A stretch of 64,000 nt of DNA from Leisingera thetidis (lineage in GTDB: Bacteria; Pseudomonadota; Alphaproteobacteria; Rhodobacterales; Rhodobacteraceae), in the NCBI RefSeq assembly GCF_025857195.1, contig NZ_CP109791.1, positions 57,781 through 121,780 of the forward strand, written 5' to 3'. The stretch's first letter is position 1; every line of letters starts with the position of its first letter. Both the position numbers and the translations under genes were made by a program. Shown here piece by piece: positions 34,332-43,836 of this stretch. Under the pieces are notes generated by a model. That model did not search any database, had not been told where the DNA came from, and worked only from the letters and a program-made list of their open reading frames with translations.

Positions 34332-36032
34332 ATGACCGATCCGCATTCCAGCCTCACCACCCCCGCCAATGGCCTGTCCCATGTCCGCGGGCCCGCGCAG
34401 CCGCCGCTGCAGCACATCACCATCCCGGACCTGCTGCGGCAGGCGGTTGACCGGCATGGCAGCCGCGAAGCGCTGGTCTTTGCCGCCGCCGGGCTCCGGC
34501 TGACCTATGCCGAACTGGCGCAAAAGGCGGATGAGTTGGCGGCGGGCCTGCTGGAGCTGGGGGTCGCCAAGGGCGACCGGGTCGGCATCTGGTCCCCCAA
34601 CCGCTGCGAATGGGTGCTGACGCAGTTTGCCACCGCCCGGATCGGCGCCATTCTGGTGACGATCAATCCGGCCTACCGGCTGGCGGAGCTGGAATATGCG
34701 CTCAACAAAACCGGCTGCAAGGTGCTGATCGCGGCGGAACGCTTCAAAAGCTCCAACTACCTGGGGATGATCCGCGAACTGGCGCCCGAGCTGGCAAGCG
34801 CCGCCCCCGGCCAGCTGGCGGCGGCACGGCTGCCCGCCCTGCGCCATGCGGTGGTCATGGCGCCAGACCCCGGCCCCGGCATCCTGCCCTTCGAGACCCT
34901 GCAGGCGATGGGCGCGGGCGCCGGCCCGGCGGCGCTGGACGCACTCAGCGCCGGCCTGACACCGGAGGAGGCGATCAACATCCAGTTCACCTCCGGCACC
35001 ACCGGCCTGCCCAAGGGCGCGACGCTCACCCACTTCAACATCGTCAACAACGCCCGTTTCGTCACCAGCCGCATCAATCTGACCGCGGCCGACCGGCTGC
35101 TGATCCCGGTGCCGCTTTATCATTGCTTCGGCATGGTGATGGGGGTTCTGGGGGCGGTCTCCAAGGGCGCCGCGATGATCTTTGCGGATGAGGCGTTCGA
35201 GCCGGCCGCCGTGCTGGATACCGCCGCCGCCGAACGCGCCACCGCGCTCTATGGCGTGCCGACCATGTTTGTCGCCATGCTGCAGGAGCTGGACCGCGCC
35301 CCGCGCGACATCTCCTCCTTACGCACCGGCATCATGGCCGGCGCCCCCTGCCCGATCGAGATCATGCGCCGGGTCAGCCGCGACATGCACATGGATGAGG
35401 TGACGATCTGCTACGGCATGACCGAAACCGCGCCGGTCTCCTTCCAGAGCTTCACCACCGACCCCGCAGAGAAACGCTGCACCACCGTCGGCCGCGTGCA
35501 TCCGCATCTGGAGGTGAAAGCCGTGGACCCCGAAGGCCGCACCGTTCCCGCGGGCGAGCGCGGCGAGCTGCTGGTGCGCGGCTATTCGGTCATGCAGGGC
35601 TATTGGGACGATGCCGCTGCCACGGCGGCCGCCGCCACGGACGGCTGGATGCGCACCGGCGACCTTGCCACCATCGACGCAGAGGGGTTCTGCAGCATCA
35701 CCGGGCGGCTCAAGGACATGATCATCCGCGGCGGCGAGAACATTTACCCGCGCGAAATCGAGGACTTCCTGCTCCGCCACCCCGGCATCGGCGATGCCCA
35801 GGTCTTTGGCGTGCCGGACAAGACATTCGGCGAACAGATCTGCGCCTGGGTCGTTCCCGCCCCCGGCGCCGCCCTCACCGAGGACGCGGTGCTGGACCAT
35901 TGCCGCGGCCAGATCGCGCATTTCAAGATCCCGCACTATCTGCGCCTCGTGCCGGAACTGCCGATGACCGTTACCGGCAAGCCGCAGAAGTTCCGGATGC
36001 AGCAGGAGATGATCCGCCAGCTGGAGCTCTGA
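34332..36032 (+). CDS. Fatty acyl-CoA synthetase (AMP-forming)
   Basis: The 566-residue ANL enzyme has [56 protein letters not shown], and C-terminal catalytic lysine in TGKPQKFRM. By length and motif wording it belongs to the FadD-like/medium-chain acyl-CoA synthetases. It follows the aldehyde dehydrogenase by 71 bp and would convert the acid derived from the amine to its CoA thioester for beta-oxidation. Start ATG 34332. Confidence 0.87.
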   Translation: MTDPHSSLTTPANGLSHVRGPAQPPLQHITIPDLLRQAVDRHGSREALVFAAAGLRLTYAELAQKADELAAGLLELGVAKGDRVGIWSPNRCEWVLTQFATARIGAILVTINPAYRLAELEYALNKTGCKVLIAAERFKSSNYLGMIRELAPELASAAPGQLAAARLPALRHAVVMAPDPGPGILPFETLQAMGAGAGPAALDALSAGLTPEEAINIQFTSGTTGLPKGATLTHFNIVNNARFVTSRINLTAADRLLIPVPLYHCFGMVMGVLGAVSKGAAMIFADEAFEPAAVLDTAAAERATALYGVPTMFVAMLQELDRAPRDISSLRTGIMAGAPCPIEIMRRVSRDMHMDEVTICYGMTETAPVSFQSFTTDPAEKRCTTVGRVHPHLEVKAVDPEGRTVPAGERGELLVRGYSVMQGYWDDAAATAAAATDGWMRTGDLATIDAEGFCSITGRLKDMIIRGGENIYPREIEDFLLRHPGIGDAQVFGVPDKTFGEQICAWVVPAPGAALTEDAVLDHCRGQIAHFKIPHYLRLVPELPMTVTGKPQKFRMQQEMIRQLEL

Positions 36033-36129
36033 CGCCGCGGCGTCCCGTGCCGCAATCCGGCCCGCTGCCTCGACAAGCTGCGGCAAAGCGGCGATAGTCC
36101 GCTGTGCCTTCCTCAGAACAGCGGCGAGT

Positions 36130-37488
36130 ATGACAGACACAGATTTGGCCCGGCTGACCGATCCGCTCGCATGCGCCAGCATCCTCATCGTCGATGACGA
36201 GCCCGGCATGCGCAACTTTCTGGTCAAGACCCTGCGCCCGCTGTGCCGGCTGGTGGACGAGGCCGAAAACACCGTAGCCGCCGCCGCGCTGCTCAGCACC
36301 CGGCAGTACGACGTGATGATCCTCGACAACATCATGCCCGGCCAGAAGGGGCTCGACTGGCTGGCAGAGCAGCGCCGCGACGGCGGCTTCACCGACACCA
36401 TCCTGATCACCGCCTATGCCGATCTGCAAACCGCCATCGACGCGCTGCGCGCCGGGGCCTCGGATTTCGTGCTGAAGCCGTTCCGCTCCAACCAGATCCT
36501 CAACGCCCTGCGCCGCTGCCTTGAGACCGCCCGGCTGAAACGCGAAAACATGCTGCTGCGGCGCGAGCTGGAAGCCACCGGCGTCGGGCGGCGGCGGCGG
36601 CGCGAGCTGGTCGGCACCTCGCCCGCCATCGCCCGGGTCTGCGCCCTGCTCGACCGGGTGGCGCAGGTCTCCACCCCGGTGCTGATCACCGGCGCCTCCG
36701 GCACCGGCAAGGAGGTCGCCGCGCGCCACCTGCACGCGCTCTCCAGCCGCGCCGGGGCGCCCTTTGTGCCGGTGCAATGCGGCGCCATACCGGCGGATGT
36801 GATCGAATACGAGCTGTTCGGCCACGCCCCCGGCGCCTTCCCCGGTGCGCCTGCAGGCCGCGAGGGCCTGCTGGCCTCGGCGCAGGGCGGCACCGTGTTC
36901 CTGGACGAGATCAGCGAGCTCAGCCCCTCGGCCCAGGGGGCGCTGCTGCGGGTCCTGGAGGACGGCCGCATCCGCCCGATCGGCACCGAGCGCGCGGTGC
37001 AGCTGGACCTGCGCTTCGTGATGAGCTCAAGCCGCCCGCTGGCCGAAGCCGTCGCCGCCGGCCGGTTCCGCGAGGACCTGCTGTTCCGCATCAACGTGAT
37101 CGAAGTGCCGATGCCGCCCCTGCGCGAGCGCGGCCCCGACATTGTCGAACTGGCCGACCTGTTCCTGGCCGAGATCGCCGCCCAGCTGCAGCTGCCGCCG
37201 CTGGAGCTGCCCGCCGGCGTCAAATCCGCCCTGCTGCGGCACGGATGGCCGGGCAACATCCGCGAGCTGCGGAATTTCGTCGAGCGCTCGCTGATCTTCG
37301 GCAGCTTTTCCCTCGACACGCTGGCGCCGCCCCGGCCCGCCGCCGCCATCCTGCCGCTGGAAGAGGTCGAGCGCCGCGAGATCCTGCAGGCGCTGGAGGC
37401 GGTCGGCGGCAACCGCAGCGAAGCGGCGCGGCAGCTGGGAGTTTCGCGCAAGACCATCGACCGCAAATGCGCAGCCTGGGGGCTCTGA
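36130..37488 (+). CDS. NtrC-family response regulator with variant GAFTGA loop
   Basis: The 452-residue protein has a receiver domain (phospho-acceptor D66 in VMILDNIMP, K in VLKPF), a AAA+ domain with Walker A GASGTGKE at about 188-195 and Walker B GGTVFLDEIS, and a Fis-type C-terminal helix-turn-helix (GNRSEAARQLGVSRKTIDRK). The loop that contacts sigma-54 normally reads GAFTGA; here it is G235-A-F-P238-G-A (codon 36841-36843), with proline in place of the key threonine. Regulation without sigma-54, as in Rhodobacter NtrC, is possible. It is followed 3 bp later by its sensor kinase and then by an OFA transporter, its likely target. Confidence 0.87.
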   Translation: MTDTDLARLTDPLACASILIVDDEPGMRNFLVKTLRPLCRLVDEAENTVAAAALLSTRQYDVMILDNIMPGQKGLDWLAEQRRDGGFTDTILITAYADLQTAIDALRAGASDFVLKPFRSNQILNALRRCLETARLKRENMLLRRELEATGVGRRRRRELVGTSPAIARVCALLDRVAQVSTPVLITGASGTGKEVAARHLHALSSRAGAPFVPVQCGAIPADVIEYELFGHAPGAFPGAPAGREGLLASAQGGTVFLDEISELSPSAQGALLRVLEDGRIRPIGTERAVQLDLRFVMSSSRPLAEAVAAGRFREDLLFRINVIEVPMPPLRERGPDIVELADLFLAEIAAQLQLPPLELPAGVKSALLRHGWPGNIRELRNFVERSLIFGSFSLDTLAPPRPAAAILPLEEVERREILQALEAVGGNRSEAARQLGVSRKTIDRKCAAWGL

Positions 37489-37491
37489 GCC

Positions 37492-39456
37492 ATGCGCCGC
37501 CTGCGCCCGCTGCTGCAATCCGTCCGGGTCCGGCTGCTGGTGATCGCGCTGCTGCCGATGCTGGTGCTGATGCCGCTGCTGCTGGGCATCGCCACCTGGC
37601 GCTGGTCGGACAAGATCGACGGGCTGCTGATCAGCAAGGTGACCGGCGACCTGACCATCGCCGACCAGTACCTGGCCCGGCTGATCGCCACCTCGGGCGA
37701 GCAGCTGGACGCGGTGGCGCAATCCGTCCGCTTCCGCGAGGCGCTGGCGGCGGGTGGCACCGCCGGTTTCCTGGCCCGGGAACAGGACCGGCTCGGCCTT
37801 GATTTCCTCTATCTCGCGGACCCTGGGGGGCGGCCCGGATTTGCCCCTGCGGACTGGCCCGTACTGGACAGCGCCCTGGGCGGCCAGTGGCACAGCGCCG
37901 TCGACATTCTGGACGCCGCGCAGCTTGACACGCTGGCCCCCGGCCTCGCCGCCCGCGCCGCCATCCCGCTGGTCGCGACCGAAGCGGCCGTGCCGACCAG
38001 CCGCAGCAGTGAAACCCGCGGCATGGTCATCCATTCGGCGGCGCCGGTGACGCTGCCGGACGGCCGCCGCGCACTGCTGGCCGGCGGGCGGCTGCTGAAC
38101 CGCAATCTCGACTTCATCGACACCATCAACGCGCTGGTCTACCGCGCGCAAAGCCTGCCGGAGGGCAGCCAGGGCACCGCCACGCTGTTTCTCGAGGACG
38201 TGCGGATCTCGACCAACGTGCGGCTGTTCGAAAACGTGCGCGCCCTCGGCACCCGGGTCTCGGCCGAGGTGCGCGGCCGGGTGCTGGGCCGCGGCGACAT
38301 CTGGCTCGACCGGGCCTTTGTGGTGAACGACTGGTACATCTCCGCCTATGAGCCGATCCTCGACAGCCGCGGCCACCGGGCCGGCATGCTCTATGTCGGC
38401 TTTCTGGAAACCCCGTTCCGCCAGGCCAAACGCCAATCGGTGCTGGCGCTCGGGGGCGCCTTCCTGCTGATCGCGGCGCTGTCGGTGCCGATCTTCCTGC
38501 GGTGGGCCGGGCGCATCTTCCGCCCGCTCGAAGGCATGACCCAGACCATCGCCCGGGTCGAGCAGGGCGACCTCGCCGCCCGCAACCGCCTGCAGGAGGA
38601 CAGCGGCGAGATTGCCCGGGTGGCGTCGCATTTCAACAGCCTGCTGGACCAGGTGCAGGAGCGCGACCGGCAATTGCGCCACTGGGGCGAAAGCCTCGAG
38701 GCCAAGGTCGAGGAACGCACCGCCGACCTGCGCGAGGCGAACCGGCGGCTGGAGCGGACCACCGAACGGCTGATCGTCTCCGAGAAGCTCGCCGCCGTGG
38801 GCGAGATCACCGCCTCGGTCGCGCATGAGATCAACAACCCGGTGGCGGTGATCCAGGGCAACCTTGACCTCGCCCGCACCGTGCTGGGCGATCAGGCCCG
38901 CCCGGTCGAGGAGGAGTTCCGGCTGATCGATGATCAGGTCTACCGGATCGGCGTGATCGTCTCCAAGCTGCTGCAGTTCGCCCGGCCCGAGGAATATTCC
39001 GGCGCCGCCGGGCTGATCTCCCCGGCCGAGGTGCTGTCCGACTGCCTGGTGCTGACCCGCCACCAGATCGAGGCCGCGGGCGTCACGGCAGAAACCCGCC
39101 TGACCAGCACCGGCGAAGTGCGGATGTCGCGCACCGAACTGCAGCAGGTTCTGGTCAACCTGATCCTCAACGCGGTGCAGGCGATGCCCGGCGGCGGCCG
39201 CCTGACCCTGACCGCCGAGGATGCCCCGGACGGCGTGCTGCTGACAGCCCGGGACACCGGCACCGGCATCCCGCCGGAGGTCCTGAGCCGCATCTTCGAT
39301 CCCTTCTTCACCACCAAGCAGGCGCAGGGCACCGGGCTGGGCCTGTCGATCAGCCACCAGCTGGTGAGTCGCGCAGGCGGCCGCATCAGCGCGCAGTCGC
39401 AGCCCGGACAGGGCAGCCGGTTCGAAATTTTTCTGCCCTCGCCTGCCGCCGCCTGA
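37492..39456 (+). CDS. Membrane sensor histidine kinase, partner of the NtrC-like regulator
   Basis: This 654-residue kinase has a first membrane helix at about 13-34, a large periplasmic Cache-like domain (about 40-300), and a second helix at about 312-336. A HAMP domain, a coiled coil of charged residues around 390-430 (QERDRQLRHWGESLEAKVEE), HisKA with H445 in SVAHEINNPVAV, and an HATPase (NLILNAVQAMPGG, DTGTGIPPEV, FDPFFTTKQ, GTGLGLSIS) follow. It belongs with the preceding regulator. By its extracellular Cache-like domain it probably senses a small carboxylate or amine outside the cell; the ligand is unknown. Confidence 0.87.
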   Translation: MRRLRPLLQSVRVRLLVIALLPMLVLMPLLLGIATWRWSDKIDGLLISKVTGDLTIADQYLARLIATSGEQLDAVAQSVRFREALAAGGTAGFLAREQDRLGLDFLYLADPGGRPGFAPADWPVLDSALGGQWHSAVDILDAAQLDTLAPGLAARAAIPLVATEAAVPTSRSSETRGMVIHSAAPVTLPDGRRALLAGGRLLNRNLDFIDTINALVYRAQSLPEGSQGTATLFLEDVRISTNVRLFENVRALGTRVSAEVRGRVLGRGDIWLDRAFVVNDWYISAYEPILDSRGHRAGMLYVGFLETPFRQAKRQSVLALGGAFLLIAALSVPIFLRWAGRIFRPLEGMTQTIARVEQGDLAARNRLQEDSGEIARVASHFNSLLDQVQERDRQLRHWGESLEAKVEERTADLREANRRLERTTERLIVSEKLAAVGEITASVAHEINNPVAVIQGNLDLARTVLGDQARPVEEEFRLIDDQVYRIGVIVSKLLQFARPEEYSGAAGLISPAEVLSDCLVLTRHQIEAAGVTAETRLTSTGEVRMSRTELQQVLVNLILNAVQAMPGGGRLTLTAEDAPDGVLLTARDTGTGIPPEVLSRIFDPFFTTKQAQGTGLGLSISHQLVSRAGGRISAQSQPGQGSRFEIFLPSPAAA

Positions 39457-39706
39457 TCCGGACAATATGGCGCAGATTTGCGGCACACCGCCGCCAGGGT
39501 GCAGACAGAATGTCCCGCAACTCGTGGCACAGGGTTGCCACTCCCGGACAAAGTGACCTAATAAGTTATTGTTATTGCTAAATTATTCATTTGACAGCTG
39601 GGCCAGTTCTCCGCCTTTGTCAAGCTACGGCGCATTGCCGCACGCCATTCCGGACAGCCGCAATAGGAGGTTGCAGCCGCCGGAACAGCACTAGGGAGGA
39701 CACCAT
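39457..39706. promoter_or_regulatory. Promoter region of the OFA transporter
   Basis: This 250-bp gap contains an AT-rich stretch at about 39558-39590 unlike the surrounding GC-rich DNA. A TTGACA at 39591-39596 is mirrored by TTGTCAA at 39617-39623 (an inverted pair centred 13 bp away), and GTGGCA is mirrored by TGCCAC at 39524-39541. These could be binding sites for the NtrC-like regulator just upstream. A TGGCAC-TTGC pair at 39525-39538 resembles a sigma-54 promoter but is one base too short. Confidence 0.45.
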
Positions 39707-41428
39707 ATGAGCAACCGATCACCCGGCCGGCTGGGTTTTCTGCACAAGGATCACATCACCGCCAAACCCGGCTTCAACCGCTGGCGGGTGCCGCCGGCAT
39801 CCATCGCCATCCACCTCTGCATCGGCTCGGTCTATGCCTGGTCGGTGTTCAACCCGCCGCTGACCCGCGAACTGGGGGTGGTCGCCTCCAGCGCCGACGA
39901 CTGGAGCCTGGCCTCGGTGGTCTGGATCTTCTCGGTGGCCATCGTCTGCCTCGGGCTGGCCGCGGCCTTTGCCGGCAAATGGCTGGAAGAGGTCGGCCCC
40001 CGCCTGGTCGGCGTGGTTGCGGCCCTGCTGTGGGGCGGCGGTTTCATTGTCGGCTCCTTCGGCATCTCCAGCCATCAGCTGTGGCTGGTCTACCTCGGCT
40101 ACGGCGTGCTGGGCGGCTGCGGCCTGGGGCTCGGCTACGTGTCGCCGGTCTCGACCCTGATCCGCTGGTTCCCCGACCGCCGCGGCATGGCCACCGGCAT
40201 GGCCATCATGGGCTTCGGCGGCGGCGCCATGATCGCGGCGCCGGTCAAGGGCTGGCTGCTGGATCTCTATGAAACCGCCCCCGCCTATCTTGGCGCCAAG
40301 GACACCGTGCAGACCGTGGTCGAGAACGGCCGGGTGTTTGCGGAAACCGCGCAGGGCAAAATCGAGGTGGTGATCGCCAGCGCCGCCCAGGCTGCCGAGT
40401 TCGGCGGCGAGGCCGGCGCCTATGCGGTCGGCACCGGCAGCACCGGCGCGGCGCAGACCTTCATGACCCTCGGCATCGTCTATTTCGTGGTGATGTTGCT
40501 GGCCGCCTTCCAGTACCGGGTGCCCGCCAAGGATTGGGCGCCGGAGGGCTGGCAGCCGAAACCCGCCGCCTCGGGGCTGGTGACGCAGAACGACGTGCAT
40601 ATCGACCAGGCCCTGAAGACGCCGCAGTTCTGGCAGCTGTGGGTGATGCTGTGCTTCAACGTGACCGCGGGCATCGGCGTGATCGGGGTGGCCAAGACGA
40701 TGATGTCCGAGATCTTCGGCTCGGTGATGCCGCTGGTGGCAACCGCCGCCTTCGCCTCGACCTACGTGCTGATGATTTCCGTGTTCAACATGGTCGGGCG
40801 GTTCTTCTGGGCCTCCGCCTCGGACTACATCGGGCGCAAGGCCACCTATATGTGCTTCTTCGTGCTGGGCACCGCGCTGTATCTGTCGATCCCCTATTTC
40901 GCCTCTGCCGCTGCGGCCAATCCGTCGCTGATCTATCTGGCGGGCTTCTACCTGGCGACGATGCTGATATTCTCGATGTACGGCGGCGGCTTTGCCACCA
41001 TCCCGGCCTATCTGGCCGACATGTTCGGCACCATGCATGTCGGCGGCATCCACGGGCGGCTGCTGACCGCCTGGTCGACTGCCGGCGTGCTGGGACCGCT
41101 GGCCATCACCTCGCTGCGGCAGATGTCGGTGACCAGCGCGGTTCAGGATCTGGCCGCCAAAGTGGACCCGGCAGCCTTTGCCGCAAAGTTCGGCGCGCCG
41201 GTGGCCCAGCTGGATCAGCTGACCGCGGCCAAGACCGTGACCATCGCCAAACTGATGGAGATCGCTCCGGCCGGCACCGTGGATCCGACTCCCGGCCTCT
41301 ACAATACCACGATGTATTGCATGGCGGCACTGCTGGCGGTGGCGTTCTTCGCCAACCTGCTGATGCGCCCGGTGAAAGAGCATCACCACCATGATGAGCC
41401 GGAACTGCAGGCCGTTCCCGGCGAATGA
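39707..41428 (+). CDS. OFA-family MFS transporter (OxlT-like)
   Basis: The 573-residue membrane protein shows about 12 hydrophobic helices and the oxalate/formate-antiporter family signature at the start (HLCIGSVYAWSVFNPPLTRE). RWFPDRRGMATGMAIMGFGGGAMI follows, and a later YGGGFATIPAYLADMFGT. An insert between helices 6 and 7 (about 190-245) is longer than usual. OFA members move small mono- or dicarboxylates by antiport or uniport, so the substrate could be formate, oxalate or another carboxylate. A two-component system lies immediately upstream and probably controls it. Confidence 0.87.
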   Translation: MSNRSPGRLGFLHKDHITAKPGFNRWRVPPASIAIHLCIGSVYAWSVFNPPLTRELGVVASSADDWSLASVVWIFSVAIVCLGLAAAFAGKWLEEVGPRLVGVVAALLWGGGFIVGSFGISSHQLWLVYLGYGVLGGCGLGLGYVSPVSTLIRWFPDRRGMATGMAIMGFGGGAMIAAPVKGWLLDLYETAPAYLGAKDTVQTVVENGRVFAETAQGKIEVVIASAAQAAEFGGEAGAYAVGTGSTGAAQTFMTLGIVYFVVMLLAAFQYRVPAKDWAPEGWQPKPAASGLVTQNDVHIDQALKTPQFWQLWVMLCFNVTAGIGVIGVAKTMMSEIFGSVMPLVATAAFASTYVLMISVFNMVGRFFWASASDYIGRKATYMCFFVLGTALYLSIPYFASAAAANPSLIYLAGFYLATMLIFSMYGGGFATIPAYLADMFGTMHVGGIHGRLLTAWSTAGVLGPLAITSLRQMSVTSAVQDLAAKVDPAAFAAKFGAPVAQLDQLTAAKTVTIAKLMEIAPAGTVDPTPGLYNTTMYCMAALLAVAFFANLLMRPVKEHHHHDEPELQAVPGE

Positions 41429-41434
41429 CCCCCC

Positions 41435-41459
41435 GCCGGGGCGCTCCAGGCGCCCCGGC
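41435..41459 (+). terminator. Hairpin terminator after the OFA transporter
   Basis: Arms GCCGGGGCGC and GCGCCCCGGC pair perfectly over 10 bp around a 5-nt loop, 6 bp beyond the stop codon. There is no T tract, so it may work as a weak or bidirectional terminator between this gene and the convergent MarR gene. Confidence 0.5.
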
Positions 41460-41557
41460 ACCATGCCCGGACTGCGCCGCGCCTGCTGCCAGCTGCGGCC
41501 GGCGGATTTCCCCAGGACATACGCAGATGTGCCAGCCCCGCCGCAGGGCCTCTGCCC

Positions 41558-42079
41558 CTAAAGCGATGCCGCGGCGCGGCTGGCCTGATCGTAATGGCCG
41601 GACAGCGCCCGCAGGCTGCGGGCCAGTTCCCGCAGGTCCTGGCCTGGCAGATCGGACCCCGCCAGACCATCCAGCAGGCATTGACGCCGCACATCGCGGT
41701 ACGCCGCGCACAGCTCCGCACCCTCGGGCGATGTGCGGTAGAACACTTCCTTGCCGCGCTTTTCCGAGGCCAGCAGCCCGGCCTTCAGCAGCTTGCGCAG
41801 CCCGTAGTTCACCGTGTGGCTGTCCTCGATGTTCAAAAGGAAGCAGATGTCGGACAGGCGCTTGTCCTTGCCGCGGTGGTTGACGTTGTGCAGGATCAGG
41901 ATTTCCAGCGGGTTGAGATCGGGCTGGCCGGCCGCCGCCATGCAGCGGGCGGTCCAGCGCGAAAAGGCATTGAAGGCGACGATCAGCCCGTATTCCAGTT
42001 CCGACATTTCCCAGCCCTCACCCTCGGCCAGGTGGCGGGAGGAGACGATTCGGCGGCCGTCCGGTTGGTTTTCAGCCAT
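41558..42079 (-). CDS. MarR-type winged-helix regulator
   Basis: The 173-residue protein has a winged-helix core (LNPLEILILHNVNHRGKDKR, then LSDICFLLNIEDSHTVNYGL for the recognition helix region and KRGKEVFYRTSPEG for the wing). It is transcribed away from a TRAP transporter and 5-oxoprolinase operon. Two perfect or near-perfect dyads in the 169-bp divergent gap are likely its operators, so it probably represses both itself and the uptake operon until the substrate or a product appears. Start ATG 42079. Confidence 0.83.
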   Translation of the reverse strand: MAENQPDGRRIVSSRHLAEGEGWEMSELEYGLIVAFNAFSRWTARCMAAAGQPDLNPLEILILHNVNHRGKDKRLSDICFLLNIEDSHTVNYGLRKLLKAGLLASEKRGKEVFYRTSPEGAELCAAYRDVRRQCLLDGLAGSDLPGQDLRELARSLRALSGHYDQASRAAASL

Positions 42080-42098
42080 CAGTTGACCCTTCCTTATT

Positions 42099-42120
42099 GA
42101 TAAAACCCCGGCGTTTTATC
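42099..42120. promoter_or_regulatory. Dyad operator upstream of the MarR gene
   Basis: GATAAAAC and GTTTTATC form a perfect 8-bp inverted repeat separated by 6 bp, only 20 bp upstream of the MarR start codon. The position fits autoregulation. Confidence 0.5.
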
Positions 42121-42182
42121 TGTGTGTGATCATAAAAATGCAAAGTTTCAGGGAGATCAAGCGGGCTTGCGGCTTACCTTAG

Positions 42183-42219
42183 CATAACGTTGACATTTTG
42201 TCAGCGTTATGGGTATAAA
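42183..42219 (+). promoter_or_regulatory. TRAP/pxp operon promoter with overlapping 29-bp operator dyad
   Basis: CATAACGTTGACA at 42183-42195 and TGTCAGCGTTATG at 42199-42211 are inverted with 12 of 13 positions matching and a 3-bp centre. The left arm contains a -35 TTGACA (42190-42195), and a -10 TATAAA lies at 42214-42219 after 18 bp. A repressor bound to the dyad would block this promoter. The operon ATG at 42249 follows GGGAGGA at 42238-42244. Confidence 0.65.
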
Positions 42220-42248
42220 GTGGTAATAAACCGCATTGGGAGGATAAA

Positions 42249-43220
42249 ATGCAGATCACGCGAATGCTGGGCGGCGCGGCCGTCCTGGTTGCCGGGCTGA
42301 CAGTTTCGGCGCAAGCCGCGACCTGGGACATGCCGACGCCCTATCCGGACGCCACGTTCCACACCAAGAACATCGCTGAGTTTGCCAGCGACGTTGCCGA
42401 GGCGACCGATGGCGGGCTGGAAATCAAGGTGCATTCGGCGGGCTCGCTGTTCAAGCACCCGGAAATCAGCAAGGCGGTGCGCAGCGGCCAGGTGCCCGCG
42501 GGCGAGTTCTTCCTGTCGCTGCTGGCCAATGACAACCCGGCGTTCGGCGCCGACTCGCTGCCGTTCCTGGCGACCAGCTATGAAGAGGCCGAACGGCTGT
42601 GGGCGGCGCAGAAGGATGTGATCGGCGGGCTGCTGGACGAACAGGGGCTGATGGCGCTGTACGCTGTGCCGTGGCCGCCGCAGGGGCTCTACACCACCAA
42701 GGAAATCAACAGCGTCGAGGATCTGGCAGGGCTGAAGTTCCGCACCTACAACGCGACGCTGGAAGAGTTTGCCAACCTGGCCGGCGCGGCGCCCACCCAG
42801 GTTGAGGTGCCGGACATTCCGCAGGCCTTCAGCACCGGCCGGGTCGAGGCGATGATCACCTCGCCCTCCACCGGGGTGAACTCCAAGGCGTGGGACTTCC
42901 TGACCCATTACACCGACATTCAGGCCTGGATCCCGAAGAACATCGTGGTGGTGAACAAGCGCGCCTTCCGCCGCCTGGACGAGGCCACTCAGACTGCGGT
43001 TCTGGAAGCCGCGGCAGCAGCCGAGGCGCGCGGCTGGGAGATGAGCCGGACCGAGACCGCCGAGCAGGTCGAGGTGCTGAAGGAAAACGGCATCACCGTA
43101 AGCGAGCCGTCGGAAGAGCTGCTGGACGGCCTGCGCGCGATCGGGGCGCAGATGCTGGAGAACTGGAAGGGCGAGGCCGGGGAGGCCGGCGCCGCATTGC
43201 TGAACGCGTACCAGCAGTAA
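42249..43220 (+). CDS. dctP: TRAP transporter substrate-binding protein (DctP family)
   Basis: The 323-residue precursor has a Sec signal (cleaved about after SAQA, residue 22). The DctP fold pattern is present: the conserved arginine in the LKFRTYN motif (DLAGLKFRTYNATLEEF) that clamps carboxylate ligands, FSTGRVEAMITSP, and NKRAFRRLDEATQ. It delivers a small organic acid from the periplasm to the membrane subunits encoded next. Because 5-oxoprolinase genes follow in the same operon, 5-oxoproline (pyroglutamate) is the likely ligand. The promoter and operator lie 30-66 bp upstream. Confidence 0.88.
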   Translation: MQITRMLGGAAVLVAGLTVSAQAATWDMPTPYPDATFHTKNIAEFASDVAEATDGGLEIKVHSAGSLFKHPEISKAVRSGQVPAGEFFLSLLANDNPAFGADSLPFLATSYEEAERLWAAQKDVIGGLLDEQGLMALYAVPWPPQGLYTTKEINSVEDLAGLKFRTYNATLEEFANLAGAAPTQVEVPDIPQAFSTGRVEAMITSPSTGVNSKAWDFLTHYTDIQAWIPKNIVVVNKRAFRRLDEATQTAVLEAAAAAEARGWEMSRTETAEQVEVLKENGITVSEPSEELLDGLRAIGAQMLENWKGEAGEAGAALLNAYQQ

Positions 43221-43278
43221 CTGCAACATGGCCGGGCGCCGTGGGCGGCGTCCGGTCTCCTGGGGAGGAGGAGCAGCC

Positions 43279-43827
43279 ATGCGGGTTGTGCTTGATTTCA
43301 TCTACCGTGCGGCCGGCGGGCTGGCAGCACTGTTCATCGTGGCCATCGTGGCGCTGGTATTCGCGCAGGTCTGCCTGAACCTCGCCGACAAGATCGCGGC
43401 GGCGGTGAGCGGCAGCGGCATTGGCCTGACCATTCCGTCCTACGCCGATTTCACCGGCTTTTTCCTGGCCGCCTCGACCTTTCTGGCGCTGGCCTATGCG
43501 CTGCGCGCCGGCGGCCATATCCGGGTGACGCTGCTGACCAACCGGCTGCCGGACCGCGGCCGCGCCGCGGTGGAGATTGCGGTGACCCTGCTGGCGCTGG
43601 CGATGAGCGGTTTTGCCACCTGGTACATGGGGCTGCTCTTGCTGGAATCGCTGGAATTCGGTGACCGCAGCGCCGGCATGGTGTCGGTGCCGCTGTGGCT
43701 GCCGCAGGCGCCGGTGGCTCTGGGCCTTGCCATCCTCACCCTGGCGCTGGCGGACGAGCTGGTCTGCATGTTGCGCGGTGCGCTGCCCTCCTGGGAGGGC
43801 AAGGGCGAAAATCTTCTGAGCGAATAG
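43279..43827 (+). CDS. dctQ: TRAP transporter small permease (DctQ family)
   Basis: The 182-residue protein has four membrane helices (about 9-30, 55-77, 95-118, 145-165) and the DctQ-typical helix pair with charged residues in ALRAGGHIRVTLL. The ATG at 43279 is preceded by GGGGAGGAGGAG; an in-frame extension to 43228 is not hydrophobic. It forms the membrane unit with the large subunit that starts 9 bp downstream. Confidence 0.86.
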   Translation: MRVVLDFIYRAAGGLAALFIVAIVALVFAQVCLNLADKIAAAVSGSGIGLTIPSYADFTGFFLAASTFLALAYALRAGGHIRVTLLTNRLPDRGRAAVEIAVTLLALAMSGFATWYMGLLLLESLEFGDRSAGMVSVPLWLPQAPVALGLAILTLALADELVCMLRGALPSWEGKGENLLSE

Positions 43828-43836
43828 GGGATCACC

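Noticed and set aside
39525..39538. Sigma-54 promoter (TGGCAC then TTGC) upstream of the OFA transporter
   Set aside because: The spacing between the GG and GC elements is one base shorter than the strict consensus; I mention it only as a relic.
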